Positions 14,741-25,822 of a stretch of DNA of 64,000 nt are shown one piece after another. The stretch is from Typhlomys cinereus (taxonomy: Eukaryota > Chordata > Mammalia > Rodentia > Platacanthomyidae), in assembly GCA_023101885.1 (NCBI GenBank), contig JALPQD010000922.1, positions 124,001-188,000 on the forward strand. The letters run 5' to 3'. Below the pieces are notes generated by a model, which saw only the letters and a program-made list of their open reading frames with translations, was not told the DNA's origin and searched no databases. The position numbers were made by a program, and so were the translations under genes. Numbering within the stretch: position 1 is the stretch's first letter; every line of letters starts with the position of its first letter.

Positions 14741-15598
14741 ACTGTCTACAGTAAGACCAGCACAGAGTATGTGCTAAATAAATTCAGTAATGCTTCTCAC
14801 AATTAAAATTATTCTAAGGTGACTTATTTACAAATAGTAACAATAGTAATTATATACATTTGCAGAGTTTCACCAATTACTATGAAAACATTGTGCTGTA
14901 TATGCTTACATTTCCTTTTATTCTTATCATGCATCTATTAAAAAAAGATAAACTGAGTAGGTCTTGGTTTCTTGCAGCCACAGCAAAAGACTACCAGAGC
15001 ACAATCAACTTTCAAAAACTCCCTTTGCCTCTGTGGATTACTCCTGAATTCAAACACCATTTGAGAACTGTCTCTAAAGCAAGTAAGTTGATGTGGGGAG
15101 GGGAGGGGGCAGTACCGCAGCACCTCTTAGCAAGCCTGAGTTTGATTCCTGGGCTATCATAAATATAAACAAACAGTAGCTGGTGTCACCCCACTAATTA
15201 CTTCCTGTGTGATGAGCTCACGGTCCACAGGTCCAGGGAGCGGGCGAGAGGCTTTTCTCTCCTTTGGCGGGGGAGCGGCCAGCTGCTTTGCTGTGTCCAA
15301 AGGGACAGGCAGATCTCTCTCCCACTCCTCACTGGACAGACCGCAACTACGGCAGGACCTCTGCCCTCACTTCAGCAGCTCAGAGCCGGGTGTGGGCAGC
15401 CGAGCGCTTGTGATTTGCTCTAGAGGACTCATGGCGCCGCAAAGGCCCCTGTGTATGCTCCAGCCGCCTGTGCTCCCAGCCTTCCGTGGACGAGGAGCGC
15501 GTACAGGCCAGGCTGCGCACCAGCTTCCAAACAGCACAAACAAGAAATTTACAATCGATCCTCACCAGGCGTGTCCAGAGGGATGGCTGGCAGGAAGC
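14741..15598 (-). other. HIGD1A intron 1
   Basis: AT-rich, then GC-rich intron DNA. The stretch near 15095-15170 (GGGGCAGTACCGCAGCACC) is faintly ID-like. Otherwise no call. Confidence 0.35.
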
Positions 15599-15599
15599 T

Positions 15600-15722
15600 G
15601 GTGCCTGGAGGTCAGAGGCTGTGCCAGTGCACAGGGGCTGTGCCAGTGCACAGGGCTGTGCCGGCGGGTGGGGCTGTGCCCGTGGGCAGGGCTGTGCCGG
15701 CGGGCAGGGCTGTGCCCATGAG
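15600..15722. repeat. Short G-rich minisatellite
   Basis: About six imperfect copies of an 18-20 bp unit around GGGCTGTGCCGGCGGGCA, with CAGTGCACAG and CGTGGGCAG variants. Confidence 0.85.
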
Positions 15723-16855
15723 ATCCAGTGGCACAGCCTAGTGCACTGGAGCCTATCTGTGTTGTGTATGGCTGCATTTGGTTACCACAAAGTGTTGCAA
15801 AAAGAAATTGACTGTGGTGACACTGCTGAGGGTTGAGGCCGTGCTCAAGAAAAAAGAGAAACGGAAGAAGAAAGGGAAGAAGGTAGGGCCAAGGAAAGGA
15901 CTAATAACAATCTGTCTCTGATTCTCACATGCACATCCAGGGTAAGCCAGATGAAATATGAAGAACACCATACAACAGAGTCGTTACTTCAACTCCAACA
16001 AACCTTGATGCCATCTTAGAAACCATAGCAGGAACCCAAACATTTCCTGACTGTATAACTTTACAGTCACTTAAGTGAAAAGGATATTCTTTTAATGCTT
16101 AAGGCCAATAATCTAAAATCATAATTTTAAAATTATAGGTAAGATAAATCACAATTTGAGAGCAAGAAGTGAGTCAGATGATAGTCAGTACCCTTATTTA
16201 CAGGTGCAAAATGAGTCTGGGCAGTTACAGCACGTGTTCAACACTAGGAACACCTCTGGCAGGGTTCTGGAATCCAGCTGATACACACAGTCCAGGGTTC
16301 CGACTGACACTGTATTATCCAATCAACTCTTTCATGACATGGGTACCATTTAACCTGAAATATAAAAATTCATTCCTTTGCAGAAACCACCACCATTGTC
16401 CCTGAACTGTAAAAAGAAAAAAAAAAGTATGTTGTGTCTGAAGCTGATGTTTTCCTTTGGTGAAAAAAAACAAAACAAAACAAAACACCACATCGGTTTC
16501 AATTGTGACTAGAGTTTCTTCCACTAGAGGGTCCTTTATTATTTCAACACCTGAATCCATGGGAACGTAAAACAGATTTAGAAGAAAAAAAAAAAGATAC
16601 TCCACGTCGGTGTATAGGACAGAAATTATTCTTAGTTAAGACCACTGACCCCCTTTAGGACGCACAGGAGCCTGGGAGATGGACCGCGAGACACGCGCAC
16701 CCAGCGCCAGGCACCGCGCAGAGGAAGACCCTCATGGCCTGTCATTTTGGCCACTTTCCCTCGACCGCGCTGGTTTCAGAACTTGATTTATGCATGAAGC
16801 ATAAATCGTTAGATGTGCAAATCGTTAGATGTTAGGCATATTTAATACAAAATGA
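15723..16855 (-). other. HIGD1A intron 1
   Basis: Unique-looking AT-rich DNA with several short A runs (about 16410, 16465 and 16585). No exon is seen. Confidence 0.35.
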
Positions 16856-16859
16856 CTCA

Positions 16860-17113
16860 CGCTCCCCCGCCTCCCCCCTTGGTGTTTAGAGAAAGAACCT
16901 TCGCAGTTCCTAGTCTACTTAGATTAGCTTCACTCTCCAAGGACTGCTCCCCGGCCCCCAGCTAGTCTGAATGAAGCTGCCAAGGACTTTCACCCACGCC
17001 TGGGTGAGCCCCCCTTCCCATCCCAATACTTTTCCAGCTACATGCCCCTGGCCTAGTCATATACTCTTGATCACATGGGCCATGCTCTATGGAGACTCAA
17101 AACTAGATTCATT

Positions 17114-17146
<33 letters not shown>

Positions 17147-17370
17147 CCCGTCTTTCTCTCTCTCTCTCTCCATCTCCTCCCCCTCTCTCTCCATCTCCCC
17201 CTCTCTCTCCCCCGTCTCTCTCTTTCTCTCCCTGTCTGTTTCTGAGACAGCCACGCTGCAAGCCAATTGCCTGTTTTGTCCTCCTGCCTGCTTAACGATA
17301 AAGCCCCTTTAACATTATGTGCTGGTTTTGTTGTGACTCGATCCCCGATCACTCCTAAGTAGGGGGGCCT
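16860..17370 (+). mobile_element. Possible solo LTR with (CT)n tract
   Basis: After about 250 bp of C-rich sequence comes a CT-rich tract (17121-17240). It is followed by AACGATAAAGCCCC and a terminal stretch with TGGTTTTGTTGTGACTCG and GATCCCCGATC. This order resembles the R-U5 end of a betaretrovirus-like (ERVK) rodent LTR. Ends and duplication were not found, so the call is tentative. Confidence 0.4.
17121..17240. repeat. (CT)n-rich microsatellite
   Basis: TCTCTCTCTC runs broken by CCCC and GTCTTT. A polypyrimidine tract in the plus strand. Confidence 0.9.
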
Positions 17371-17399
17371 TCCTAAGAGCCCCCCGCAAATGGCTGCCA

Positions 17400-18340
17400 A
17401 GGCTCCAGGATGCGGATTCTGCCTCGGATGCTCGGAGCAGCAACGCGGCGCGCTTCTAAGAAGCCCCTTGGCTGATCCGGCGCGCAGAGAGACCCCCGGC
17501 ACCCCGCGAGCACGGCGTCCTTACCCCGAGCCCCAGCGATCGATCAGGATCTGCATCACACCCGGCACTTCCGGAAGCAGATGCCCGCGGTGGGCAGCGC
17601 CCGAGGACCGAGCGGGCCGCTTCCGCGCCCGGGAGCGAGGGGCCCAGGCCGGCCGCCCCGCAGCATCGCGCGGGCCGCCCTCCGTCCCGGGGCCCGCGCC
17701 GGGCCCGGCCTCCCACCCTTCCCGTGACCTTGTCAGGCTTCCCGCCGCGTCGGTGGCTCCGCCGCCTCCCGATGCCCCGCGTCTCCCCGCGCCTCGCCGC
17801 CCAGGCCGCGCCCCGAAGACCCCGCGGCGCCCTCCTCCTCCTCCTCCTCCCGCCGCGGCTCCCGCGCCCCGCGGCCGCCCCACTCACCGCCCGTCCGAGC
17901 CCCGCGCGGTGCACCGACTTCTGTGCCCCGCTGGCTTGTCCGAGCCTGCCGGCTTCACCCGCCCCGCCCACCGCCCACCTCGACCAATCAGGAGCCGGCG
18001 TCGGCGCGCGGGGGCGGGACGGTCCGGCGTGCGTGTGAGCGCGCGGGGAGCGGGGCGAGTCGGGCTGGCTGCTGATTGGCTGCAGCGCCGGGAGGGGCGG
18101 GCTCCGCGCGGCGGGGGGCCTCTCGACGGGAGCGTGTCAGACGTGCGGCCCGGGAGGCTTGTTGGCGTCGGTCCCGAGGCGCCTCACGGTTCTCGCGACC
18201 TTTTCCCACGGGCTCCGCCCGCTTGTGGCGCCGGCGGAGCCTGGTCAGGCCACGGTCGGGGTCAGGGAGCCGGGACCTGTCCCCCGAGGACTTTGAGGAA
18301 GGAGGCTTCCGGCGACGGCGCGCTTTGATTGACACATGGC
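17400..18340. promoter_or_regulatory. CpG island: HIGD1A promoter, probably shared with ACKR2
   Basis: Very GC- and CpG-rich. It holds CCAAT on the plus strand (17984-17988), CCAAT on the minus strand (ATTGG at 18075-18079), GC boxes at about 17960-17970 and 18010-18018, an ETS-type ACTTCCGG at 17567-17574, and RCGTG cores (18028-18032, 18132-18136, 18141-18145) that could be HIF sites. Opposed CCAAT boxes suggest divergent transcription: HIGD1A to the left, and to the right ACKR2, which I recall lying head-to-head with HIGD1A in human. I find no coding exon in it, and I do not call the long open frames here genes because GC-rich DNA rarely contains stops. Confidence 0.7.
17888..17980 (-). 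other. HIGD1A: HIGD1A exon 1, non-coding (right border estimated)
   Basis: A good donor on the minus strand, GCG|GTGAGTGG with its GT at 17887-17886, would end a 5' UTR exon that splices to the acceptor at 11900. The transcription start is estimated from the minus-strand CCAAT box and GC boxes and is not visible directly. Confidence 0.55.
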
Positions 18341-19016
18341 CACTCGCAGGGATGTAAAACCCTGGTCCCGGCCGTGGGGCCGCCCCTTGCTAGCGTGCAG
18401 GGGGTTGCGTGGAGGTATCGGCGATACTGGACAGAAGCCCACGCCAGTCACCAGGGACCAAGGTCCACCGAGGCCAGCGTGGTGGGTCCCTGGGTTACTG
18501 CAGCCCGCCCCAGCAGGACGCACCCCCACCCCAGCAGGACGCACCCCCGAGCTCCCAGGCAACCGTGCAGGGCTCCCACCCAAATGTTTACTCATTTCAT
18601 AACTTTGTGGGTCTCGTTAACTTCCGCGTGTCCTAAGTGTTAAAAGCTTCAGCAGCCTCCCGAGTTTTAGGAGCCCCCTTCCCGTAACTACACCCCGAAT
18701 TCCACGGCTAAAGATTTTTGAAAAATCTTTGAATGAAGACATATGTAGAGGACGTTTCATAGTATGACTCTTTTAAAAATAACTCTGCAGCTGATTATGT
18801 GGCGCGCTTGAAGGATCCTTTCTGTTTGGTGGTCCTGAGCACATTTTACCCATAGAAACTCAACCCCGGTGAACAGACAGAGCCGAGGGGTACACTGGGC
18901 GGTGGTCTCCCTAGGAGGACGGAGCTTTCCCAGCGCCCTCCATGTTGGTCCAGAACAGGTTCTAGGCTGCTGCGCCTTCCCCTTAGTGACCTCATTTTTT
19001 TGTTTTGCACATGCGT
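18341..19016. other. Region after the CpG island
   Basis: GC-rich DNA, then AT-richer DNA. A 20-bp unit with CCAGCAGGACGCACCCCC is duplicated at about 18507-18548. A 5' exon of the rightward gene may lie here, but I cannot define its borders. Confidence 0.35.
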
Positions 19017-19262
19017 GTGTGAGTGTGTGTGTGTGTGTGCGTATGTGTGTGCACCAGCAGGCACTTGAGTGTGTGTGCCTGTGGAGGCCCGAGGGGGACA
19101 CCGGGAAACACCTGGGTTAATTGCTCTTCCTCCTTATCACTTTGCTCTGCAGGGCCAGAACTACGGGGATGCCATATCTGCCCATCATTTGTACGTGGGG
19201 TCTGGGGATCTTTGCCTGCGAGGCAAAGGCTTTGCTCTCTCGGCCATCTTCTCAGCCCCCGA
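19017..19262 (-). mobile_element. tRNA-type SINE with (CA)n tail
   Basis: Reverse copy: (TG)n at 19017-19045, CTGTGGAGGCCCGAGG, GCTCTGCAGGGCCAGAAC, GCGAGGCAAAGGCTTTG, ending at CCATCTTCTCAGCCCCC. The head is diverged. Confidence 0.7.
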
Positions 19263-20744
19263 CTCCAGTCTGTACATCAGCAGCAGGCTCTGTTTTGAGT
19301 ATAAGTGCTAAAGCAGACTTTATCAGAAACAAACAACCCTACTGTGCGGCACATGCCATGATAAATAACTTATTTACGCAAATACAAATCCACCACCTAC
19401 AAACTTACCAAAGTAAATCAAAACACATGAGCATATCAAAACCTGTATGAAAGAGGCAGATTAATGATGTAACTGCCTCTCACCTGGGTCCTATAAAAGA
19501 CGGGCACTGCGACATGTGACACACACGTAGCCGGCACTTGAGAGATTATCTTAGGGCTCCGTAACGGAGCAATCGATAGGATGATTGCGCGTTGACTGAA
19601 CAATGAGGCTTAGTACAGTGAGCAGATAGCTGCTCTCTCCTCGAGGCGTCACACCTCGGCATCCAGTGTTGCTGCAGGCCTGGAGGACTCCTGGAGAGAC
19701 ACTGGCCTTAGGCCACACTGGAGGCTGAAGAAGCTGAGTTCCCAGCAGTGGCAGGCAGCGGGAGCCAACAGGGAAAATGAACATGCCAGAATTCTGGACA
19801 AGAGGCAAGCAGGCAAAAAGCAAGGTTGCCTTCCTGAACTTTCTTTTCCTAGGCTATCGCTGGAAGGTGCCGCCCACCCTCAGGGCAGGTCTTCCCAGCG
19901 CAAACAACCTGACCAAATAATCCCTTGCAGTTGTGGTCCACGGCTGGTCCATTAGTTGATTCCAGGTCTAGTCAAGTTGAGCACCATGATTGACCATCAC
20001 AGTGACAGGAGAGAGAATTGCAAATTTGCAACCAGCCTGGGCTGCGAGGTGACACTCTGTCAGATATAAGGGGACCCAGCACTGAAGAGCAGAAGCACTG
20101 CTGGGTCCGTCATTAAGCCACTCCACATATGCATCATGGATGGACACCAAGGATCAGCGTTTATCACCATGTCCAACTAGTCAACTAGAACTGTCTAGAA
20201 CTCTCTGGACCCACTGCACCTTGAACCAGTTCTGCACTTTGGTAGCTCAGTGCTCTGAGCCACTTTGTGACCCTGGATGGACACCGGCTCCTTGATGCCT
20301 TTGAAAGCTGTGGTGGTCTTCACCCCATCTTAGCATTTCTACATCCCACAGAATCTTACGTGGCAGGTAATGTGTAATATTACAGTTATTAGTAAATAAG
20401 ATTGGAACGGAGTAAGTAATCAGTTACATCCCAAATGAAATCAAGACTACTTGGTGGCTTACCAACTTAACATAGCTTGTGGATTTATTGATATTTAATA
20501 CATTCTGACATTGCGGAAAGGCACAAATACGTTTGTGTTATGACATAGCTTGCTTGTGACATCATTAAAGAACCCAGTAACCAATATGAGCAAAAGTCCA
20601 AAGTCACTGAAGTCCTTATAACTTCAGCATGTTCATTTCTTAAGAGGAGTTGCATATCTTAACGTAATGTTAGTTAACTTGCTGATTTCCAGAGAATGAG
20701 ATGCGGTCCCTGGTCAGAAACGTACCAGTCATGACATGGGCTTA
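19263..20744. other. Presumed ACKR2 intron or intergenic DNA
   Basis: Mostly AT-rich unique-looking sequence. A weak B1-like piece (AACCAGCCTGGGCTGCGAGG) is at about 20029-20060. No gene is seen. Confidence 0.35.
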
Positions 20745-20885
20745 ACTGCTCAACGTGTCACTTTTCTTTTTGCAACAGGATCTTGCTGTGGAGACGAGGC
20801 TGACCTCAAAGTTTCAACTCTCCTGCCTCAGCCTCTTGTGTGCGCTGGGTTTTCAGGTATGTGCCATTGTGCCTGAAATGCCACT
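20745..20885 (-). mobile_element. B1-like SINE
   Basis: Reverse copy: AACAGGATCTTGCTGTGGAG, GGCTGACCTCAAAGTTTCAA, CTGCCTCAGCCTC and TTTCAGGTATGTGCCA. Confidence 0.75.
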
Positions 20886-21110
20886 AAGCAGGGGTGACAT
20901 TGGTGGTGGTGGATGGGAATTACCTGTAGAGTGCTGGCCTCATGCCTGGCATGAAAGGGTAGCCTTGTGTCCTCGCTGGTGATTCACGTGCCTATAAACC
21001 AGTTACTAACAGACACGACGACTGGTATAAAGGTCATGTGCAGAGAGATACGGAGGTCAGGGATGTGAACCAGCAGGGCGTGACAGCAGGGGACTTTTTG
21101 GACAAAAGGA
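20886..21110. other. Short interspersed unique DNA
   Basis: Nothing recognised. Confidence 0.4.
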
Positions 21111-21114
21111 AGCG

Positions 21115-21405
21115 TGTGCGTGTGCGTGTGTGCGTGTCTGCCCATTTGTGTGTGAGTGTGCATCCACGTGTGCTTGTGTGTATAGAGGTCAGAGGTCAGC
21201 CTCGTGTCTGTCCTCAGGTTCTACTCACCTGTGGCTTCGGTGGTTTGAGACTGGGATCTGTCACAGCCTAGGCTCAAGGCTACTGGTCTGACGAGGCGCC
21301 AGGTTCCCGCTTCCACGCCTGGCCTTTCACTGTGCGCTGGGAAACCAGGCTCAGGCCCTTGTGCTTGCAAGGCAGGTCTGCGCTGACCAGCCGTCTCCCG
21401 CGCCC
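21115..21405 (-). mobile_element. B4-like composite SINE
   Basis: Reverse copy with the B4 order: (GT)n-like leader, TAGAGGTCAGAGGTCAGCCT, a B1-derived middle (CCACGCCTGGCC), then CTTGTGCTTGCAAGGCAGG and the ID-derived end CTGACCAGCCGTCTCCC. Confidence 0.7.
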
Positions 21406-21414
21406 TTGGTATGC

Positions 21415-21545
21415 GTTTTCAAGACAAGGTCTCCCGAAGTGGCTCAGGCTGGCTTCGAACTCCCTCCCGCCCAGGCAGGTCACAAAATGAATTTCTCGTG
21501 ACCCTTCTCCCAAGCAGCTGAACTTGCAAACCTGCACGGCCAGCC
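21415..21545 (-). mobile_element. B1-like SINE
   Basis: Reverse copy: AAGACAAGGTCTCCCGAAG, GGCTCAGGCTGGCTTCGAAC, CAAGCAGCTGAACTTGCA and GCACGGCCAGCCT. Confidence 0.7.
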
Positions 21546-22679
21546 TGAAGCAAGGGCTAAGCACATCCTCGCACGGAGCAGCAACCCGGCCCCAGAAAAC
21601 TTCCCAAGCAGAAATTATGCTGCCGTGCTTGGCTGCGGGTCACGTGATAAGAAAGCGGCAGGGACAAGTATGTTAACCTTTCTCAATAACACGAGCAGCA
21701 ATAATACGGAGTATCCATTCTCTTTGCTGTTGGTCATTTTGAAATAGAATTGATCCAGAAGACTTAAAAACAGTACCTGGCCCCAGCCCTAAGGCTACTT
21801 CCCTGAAGTTTACAGACGGCAGAGGCTACGGAGGCGCCTCCAGTCTAGCTGTTACCTGCTTCTTGGGGTCTCTGACCCCCGCGCACACACTCTTAAGGGA
21901 AGCGGTATCTGACTCAGTTGTCTGCTCAGGCTGAGGCCCAACTTCGCGCTGTGTCGCTCGTCCTTGTCTGTGGTGGTAGTTTCAGGAGACAGCTGGGCCA
22001 TAGGGAAGTGAGCCTTTAGGCACGCCTCTTAGGAATTGAAGACCCATGGGGACGGTCATTTCCTGGGCAGCGGTAGATGGAGAGAGAAGTGGTTGGAAGT
22101 CGGCAGGCTGGCAAGTGGGCAGGCAGTTTTGGTCCCTCCCGCTCTCTCAGTTCTTCCGTGGATGTGGCCAGTTCCCTCAGCCCCTGCTGGGAACCCCCTC
22201 CCACAGTCGTAAGCTGAATAAAAGTGTCCTTGTTCCCTAAATTGTTCAAGATGAAATTAAGGTAAGCCCTTCTTTAAAAATACCATACTATTTTTATTTC
22301 AGACATACAGTAGACCCTTTGCAAGAGCTGGTACCGGGAATGACCATGAGAGTCATCCGCTATGCATCGAGCAGGGTCCAGTGCTGAACCTAGAACTCAG
22401 GCCTCATTCTCTACTTGGAGATAATTTCATCAGGGTAGGTCAAGAAATGGTCTGCAGATGCTGACAGAGGGTCTGCGACAGGCCGCTGTCCCTGGGGGGA
22501 CAGTTTCAAAGCCCCGAGGCCAGCACTGGAGCCGGCCGTGAGTAGATGCTCAGGAATTGGTGGGGTTTGTCAGACAGCAAGCCGGGCAGACCGGGAGAAG
22601 AGGCAGTGACGGAGAAACACTTGGGGTGAGGAAGCAGAGGGGGGCAGGCTGGGCCACACTGGGGAGGGGCTTGGGCAGA
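21546..22679. other. Presumed intron or intergenic DNA
   Basis: Unique-looking with moderate GC. The stretch 22180-22250 (CTGAATAAAAGTGTCC) holds a polyadenylation-type hexamer but no supported exon. Confidence 0.35.
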
Positions 22680-22795
22680 GCCAGGCACGGCGGCACCTGT
22701 AATGCGGCACTTGGAGCTGGAGGGTGACTAAGTCACTCCACGCCCCATAGCAAGTTTGAGGTCATCCGGGCTGAAGGAGACCATGTCTCAAAAGC
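22680..22795 (+). mobile_element. B1-like SINE
   Basis: Forward copy: GCCAGGCACGGCGGCACCTG, AATGCGGCACTTGGAG, CAAGTTTGAGGTCATCCGGG, GAGACCATGTCTCAAAAG and a short A-rich end. Confidence 0.8.
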
Positions 22796-22814
22796 AACTA
22801 AGAAAAGAGCTGTA

Positions 22815-22995
22815 ATGGAGCCAGGGCAGCACCCTGCTCATCGCACACCAAGCCTGGGTTCAGTGCCCAGCACGCAGGAAACTGGGCGTGGGGTGCACTC
22901 CTGTGCACTTGGGGGTCAGAGGCAGGAAGAGCAAGTTCAAGATTGTCCTCAGCTATGAGTTCAAGACCTGTCGGGGCTACACGAGGCTCTGAACA
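22815..22995 (+). mobile_element. ID-B1 dimeric (B4-like) SINE
   Basis: Forward copy: an ID-like left half (CCAAGCCTGGGTTCAGTGCC) joined to a B1 right half (ACTGGGCGTGGGGTGCACTC, GAGGCAGGAAGAGCAAGTTC, TCGGGGCTACACGAGG). Confidence 0.7.
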
Positions 22996-23309
22996 AAGAC
23001 CTTGGACAGCACCCGAAGGGCTTGGTGCTGACGAGACAGGGAGCAGCTGTGCTCTTGGCAGGGGAGCAGAGCTGACTGGAAAGGAGACAGCCCAGATGTG
23101 CCGGCCTCTGCCAGAGCCCTGCGGCAGAGCCAGGCCAGGGACTGTGGCGTTGGCTGTGCCGCTCCAGCCCGTGACGGTGGCTCTGCCCCACTCGCGTCTC
23201 TGTTTCTGTGCCTGTGGCAGGGACACACAGAACTCTCTGGAATGCCAAGTGACACATGAACTTGAACATAATCTGGCACATGGGAAGTACATGCATGTCA
23301 TCATTATAA

Positions 23310-23310
<1 letters not shown>

Positions 23311-23347
<37 letters not shown>

Positions 23348-23556
23348 CAGAGGGCACGTGACTGTGTGTGTCTGTGGAGGCCCAAGGTTGACATCTGGAA
23401 CCACCTTGGCTTGTTCCACCTCCTCATTGCTTTGCACGGGGGTTTCCCAGGCCAAAGCTCAGTCCACTGCCATTTCTGCCTGGTGTCCTTACATGGGACC
23501 TAGAATCTGAACTCAGGTCCTTCGGCTTGTGAGGCAGAGCCATCTCTTCAACCCTA
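23311..23556 (-). mobile_element. tRNA-type SINE with (CA)n tail
   Basis: Reverse copy: (TG)n 23311-23345, GTACCAGAGGGCACGTGACT, CTGTGGAGGCCCAAGGTTGA, TGCACGGGGGTTTCCCAGGC, GAACTCAGGTCCTTCGGCTT, ending at GAGCCATCTCTTCAACCC. Confidence 0.85.
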
Positions 23557-24125
23557 TTATACTATTTGTGAGCTTTTTGGTATATTCCTTTAGGTCATAC
23601 TTAGCCTATACACAATAGGTAGCTTCATTTGTGCATGTTTTGAATTTTTTTAGATTACTGAAGATTTGCATAAAAGTCTTCAGTACAAGGTGCTCACAGT
23701 TGGTGTGGTTTAACAGAAGTGTAGAAAAGGCCCCGTTTATTTCTAGTTTACATAGTCTTTTATTTTTATATCACCGCTTTCAGCCAATCATGTAAAAAAT
23801 TTTTCCATTCGTAACCAAAAGGGCAGGAGGATTTATGTGTTTATGTAGCAGTGAGCAAAAATATGACACTTTCAATATTTTAGCCTTGAATTGATTTTCC
23901 CACTGACGCACTTAGCGCTGTTTGTTATTGTTCCAGGCAGCAGAACATTTAGGGAGCACCAGTGAGAAAAAGGGGGGTGGGAAGGGCTCTCTGGGGCCAA
24001 GGCTGCAGGCGAGCGTGGCGTCAAACGGCGTGGGCTTGGAGATCAGTCTAAAGCTCCTAGCGCCGCGACCTCCAGAACCTCCTAACATTCAGTCAACAGA
24101 ACGAGGACCTCAGGGGACCGGGTGG
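23557..24125. other. Presumed intron DNA
   Basis: AT-rich, then GC-richer. No gene or repeat named. Confidence 0.35.
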
Positions 24126-24355
24126 GGGGACAGCTGAGCGGGTAAAGTGCATTTGGATCCTGAGCACGCGTGTAAAAAAGCTGGGTGCTGCCTTGTGCGC
24201 TCGCCGAGGCTGCCCCGGGCAACTCATGGGGCCTGGCTCAAGCAGAGGAAAGTTAAAGGGGCTCAAGCGGAGGAAAGGGGCCGTGGAAGTACAGGCCAGC
24301 TGGAGCGCTTGTCTAGCGGCGCACGAGGTCTAGGTTCAGCCAGCACCACAGAAAT
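24126..24355 (+). mobile_element. Diverged tRNA-type SINE pair
   Basis: GACAGCTGAGCGGGTAAAGTG followed by GATCCTGAGCACGCGTGTAA resembles a tRNA SINE head. A second ID-like stretch (GCTTGTCTAGCGGCGCACG) follows at about 24306. Borders are weak. Confidence 0.45.
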
Positions 24356-24530
24356 GGTACAATTTTATGCTGCATGTCTCGTTATTAACTGCGTTTTCCA
24401 GTAGACAGCAAATAAGAAAAATGTAGTCTCTCTAATATTCAGTTCTGTGGTTGTTTGCTGATTTTTAAAAATTAGAAGCTTATAATTTGATATGCATAAC
24501 TGGAAAGCGTGACTTATTTTTATTATTCTC

Positions 24531-24787
24531 TGTGTGTGTGTGTGTGTGTATCAGAGGGCACTATGTGTCCCTATGGAGGACCAAGGGTGACTTTGGGAAT
24601 CATTCTGAATTGCCTCTGCTTCCTTTTTGCTTGCTTCTGGGATTTCTCAGGCTCTATCCACCAGGGCTGGAAGTGCAGGCTGCTGCTGTTTCCAGCTAGC
24701 CTTTTTTTACATGGGACCTGGGATCTGAACTCAGGACTTCCTGCTTACGAGGCAGAGTCTTAACCCCTGAGCCATCTCTCCAGCCCC
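24531..24787 (-). mobile_element. tRNA-type SINE with (CA)n tail
   Basis: Reverse copy: (TG)n at 24531-24549, TATCAGAGGGCACTATGTGT, GGAGGACCAAGGGTGACTTT, ACATGGGACCTGGGATCTGA, CTGCTTACGAGGCAGAGTCT, ending CTTAACCCCTGAGCCATC and TCTCCAGCCCC. One of the best-preserved copies in the window. Confidence 0.9.
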
Positions 24788-25439
24788 AGGGTGGCTTATT
24801 TTTATACTCTACGTTTGTACCCACATGAGACAGCCCGGGTCCAACATCCGGGGCCCTGGAAGCAGCTTGTTCTGTGACTCTCGGGCACATGCTCCTCGCA
24901 GAGCAAGGAGTGCTCTGGCTGCTTGCCAGACCCTGGGACGGGCGCGTGAGGTGCAAGGTGGTGGTGAGCGGTGCCCGTTGTCTCGCCGCCAGCCCAGCGG
25001 TAGGAGTTTGTGGGCACCACAGTGGGGCCCGCTGCTGTCCTGCACTTGGAGCCTCTGCTGGACACTGGGGCTCCTGGCCGTGTCCACAGTGGCGAGCAGC
25101 CGTGGGTGACCCCGGATGGCTTGTTACTGGCCGGGGGGGGGGGCTTTTTCCTCTGGAGAAGGTTTCAGCGCTGTCACCCAGGTTTTTCCCTGGTCTCCCA
25201 ATGCTGAGGGTACGGGTCTGCTGGAGATTTTGAACCTTCATGACCATCGCCGCTTACAGTTTCCTCCCAGAATCCTCCTCTGCCTGCCCCCCAGCTCTCT
25301 CCCAGCAAGGGTTTCTGTGAGGTTTATGGTCTGTAATTCTCGGGCCCAGGCGCCTCTTCTCCCAGGGACCTGCCACACTCGAGGGCCGTGCAAATAGTGT
25401 TTATTGACCCATCTCCTGCGCTGCCCGAGCTGCTGTGCG
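24788..25439. other. Presumed intron DNA
   Basis: GC-rich. A G10 run is at about 25133-25143. Many open frames arise from GC content. None is recognised. Confidence 0.35.
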
Positions 25440-25600
25440 CCTGCAATGAGAGGCACCATCTGTTTGTCTTGACAGCCTAATGAATCCAGGGCTCATAATG
25501 GAGCTGACGTTTAAATTAGATCCAGATCGCAGTAATGGTCTCGGCCGCGAGATGAACGAGCAATTACTTTTACAGCTCTGGGAGGGAAGTGGTTTGTGCA
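25440..25600. promoter_or_regulatory. Candidate conserved non-coding element
   Basis: A compact stretch whose texture differs from its GC-rich, repeat-laden surroundings. It has several homeodomain-type cores (CTAATGAATC, CATAATGG, TTTAAATTAGATC, GCAATTAC) spread over about 100 bp, with no tandem or SINE structure and no coding potential. It looks like a developmental enhancer core, judged by composition only. Confidence 0.3.
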
Positions 25601-25774
25601 AACAGACACTTCACCCAAATTGGTGGCCCTGCGTGACGGTCCCTGCGGATGCCTCTGCTCGGGGACACTGAAAGAGAGGTTATCTGCCGATTGCACCCCG
25701 GGCCCTTCTGCCAAGTTCTGGACAAAGAAGAGAGCATCTGAATGCCAGTAGGCAAGGAGAGCGCAGCCTCAGCC

Positions 25775-25822
25775 GCCGCCCGCCGCCCGCCGCCCGCCGC
25801 CCGCCGCCCGCCGCCCGCCACC
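25775..25822. repeat. CCGCCCG microsatellite
   Basis: Six to seven tandem copies of a 7-bp unit, CCGCCCG, ending in CCACCTGCTGCCC. CpG-rich and potentially methylated. Confidence 0.9.

Noticed and set aside
13683..14806. Cys-rich open frames of up to 364 codons
   Set aside because: Translation of the 20-bp minisatellite. Every frame gives the same periodic peptide, so this is not a protein family.
17390..18328. 312-codon plus-strand frame in the CpG island
   Set aside because: GC-rich promoter DNA seldom contains stops. The residues are Arg/Pro/Gly/Ala-rich, with no domain, and overlapping frames on the other strand are equally open.
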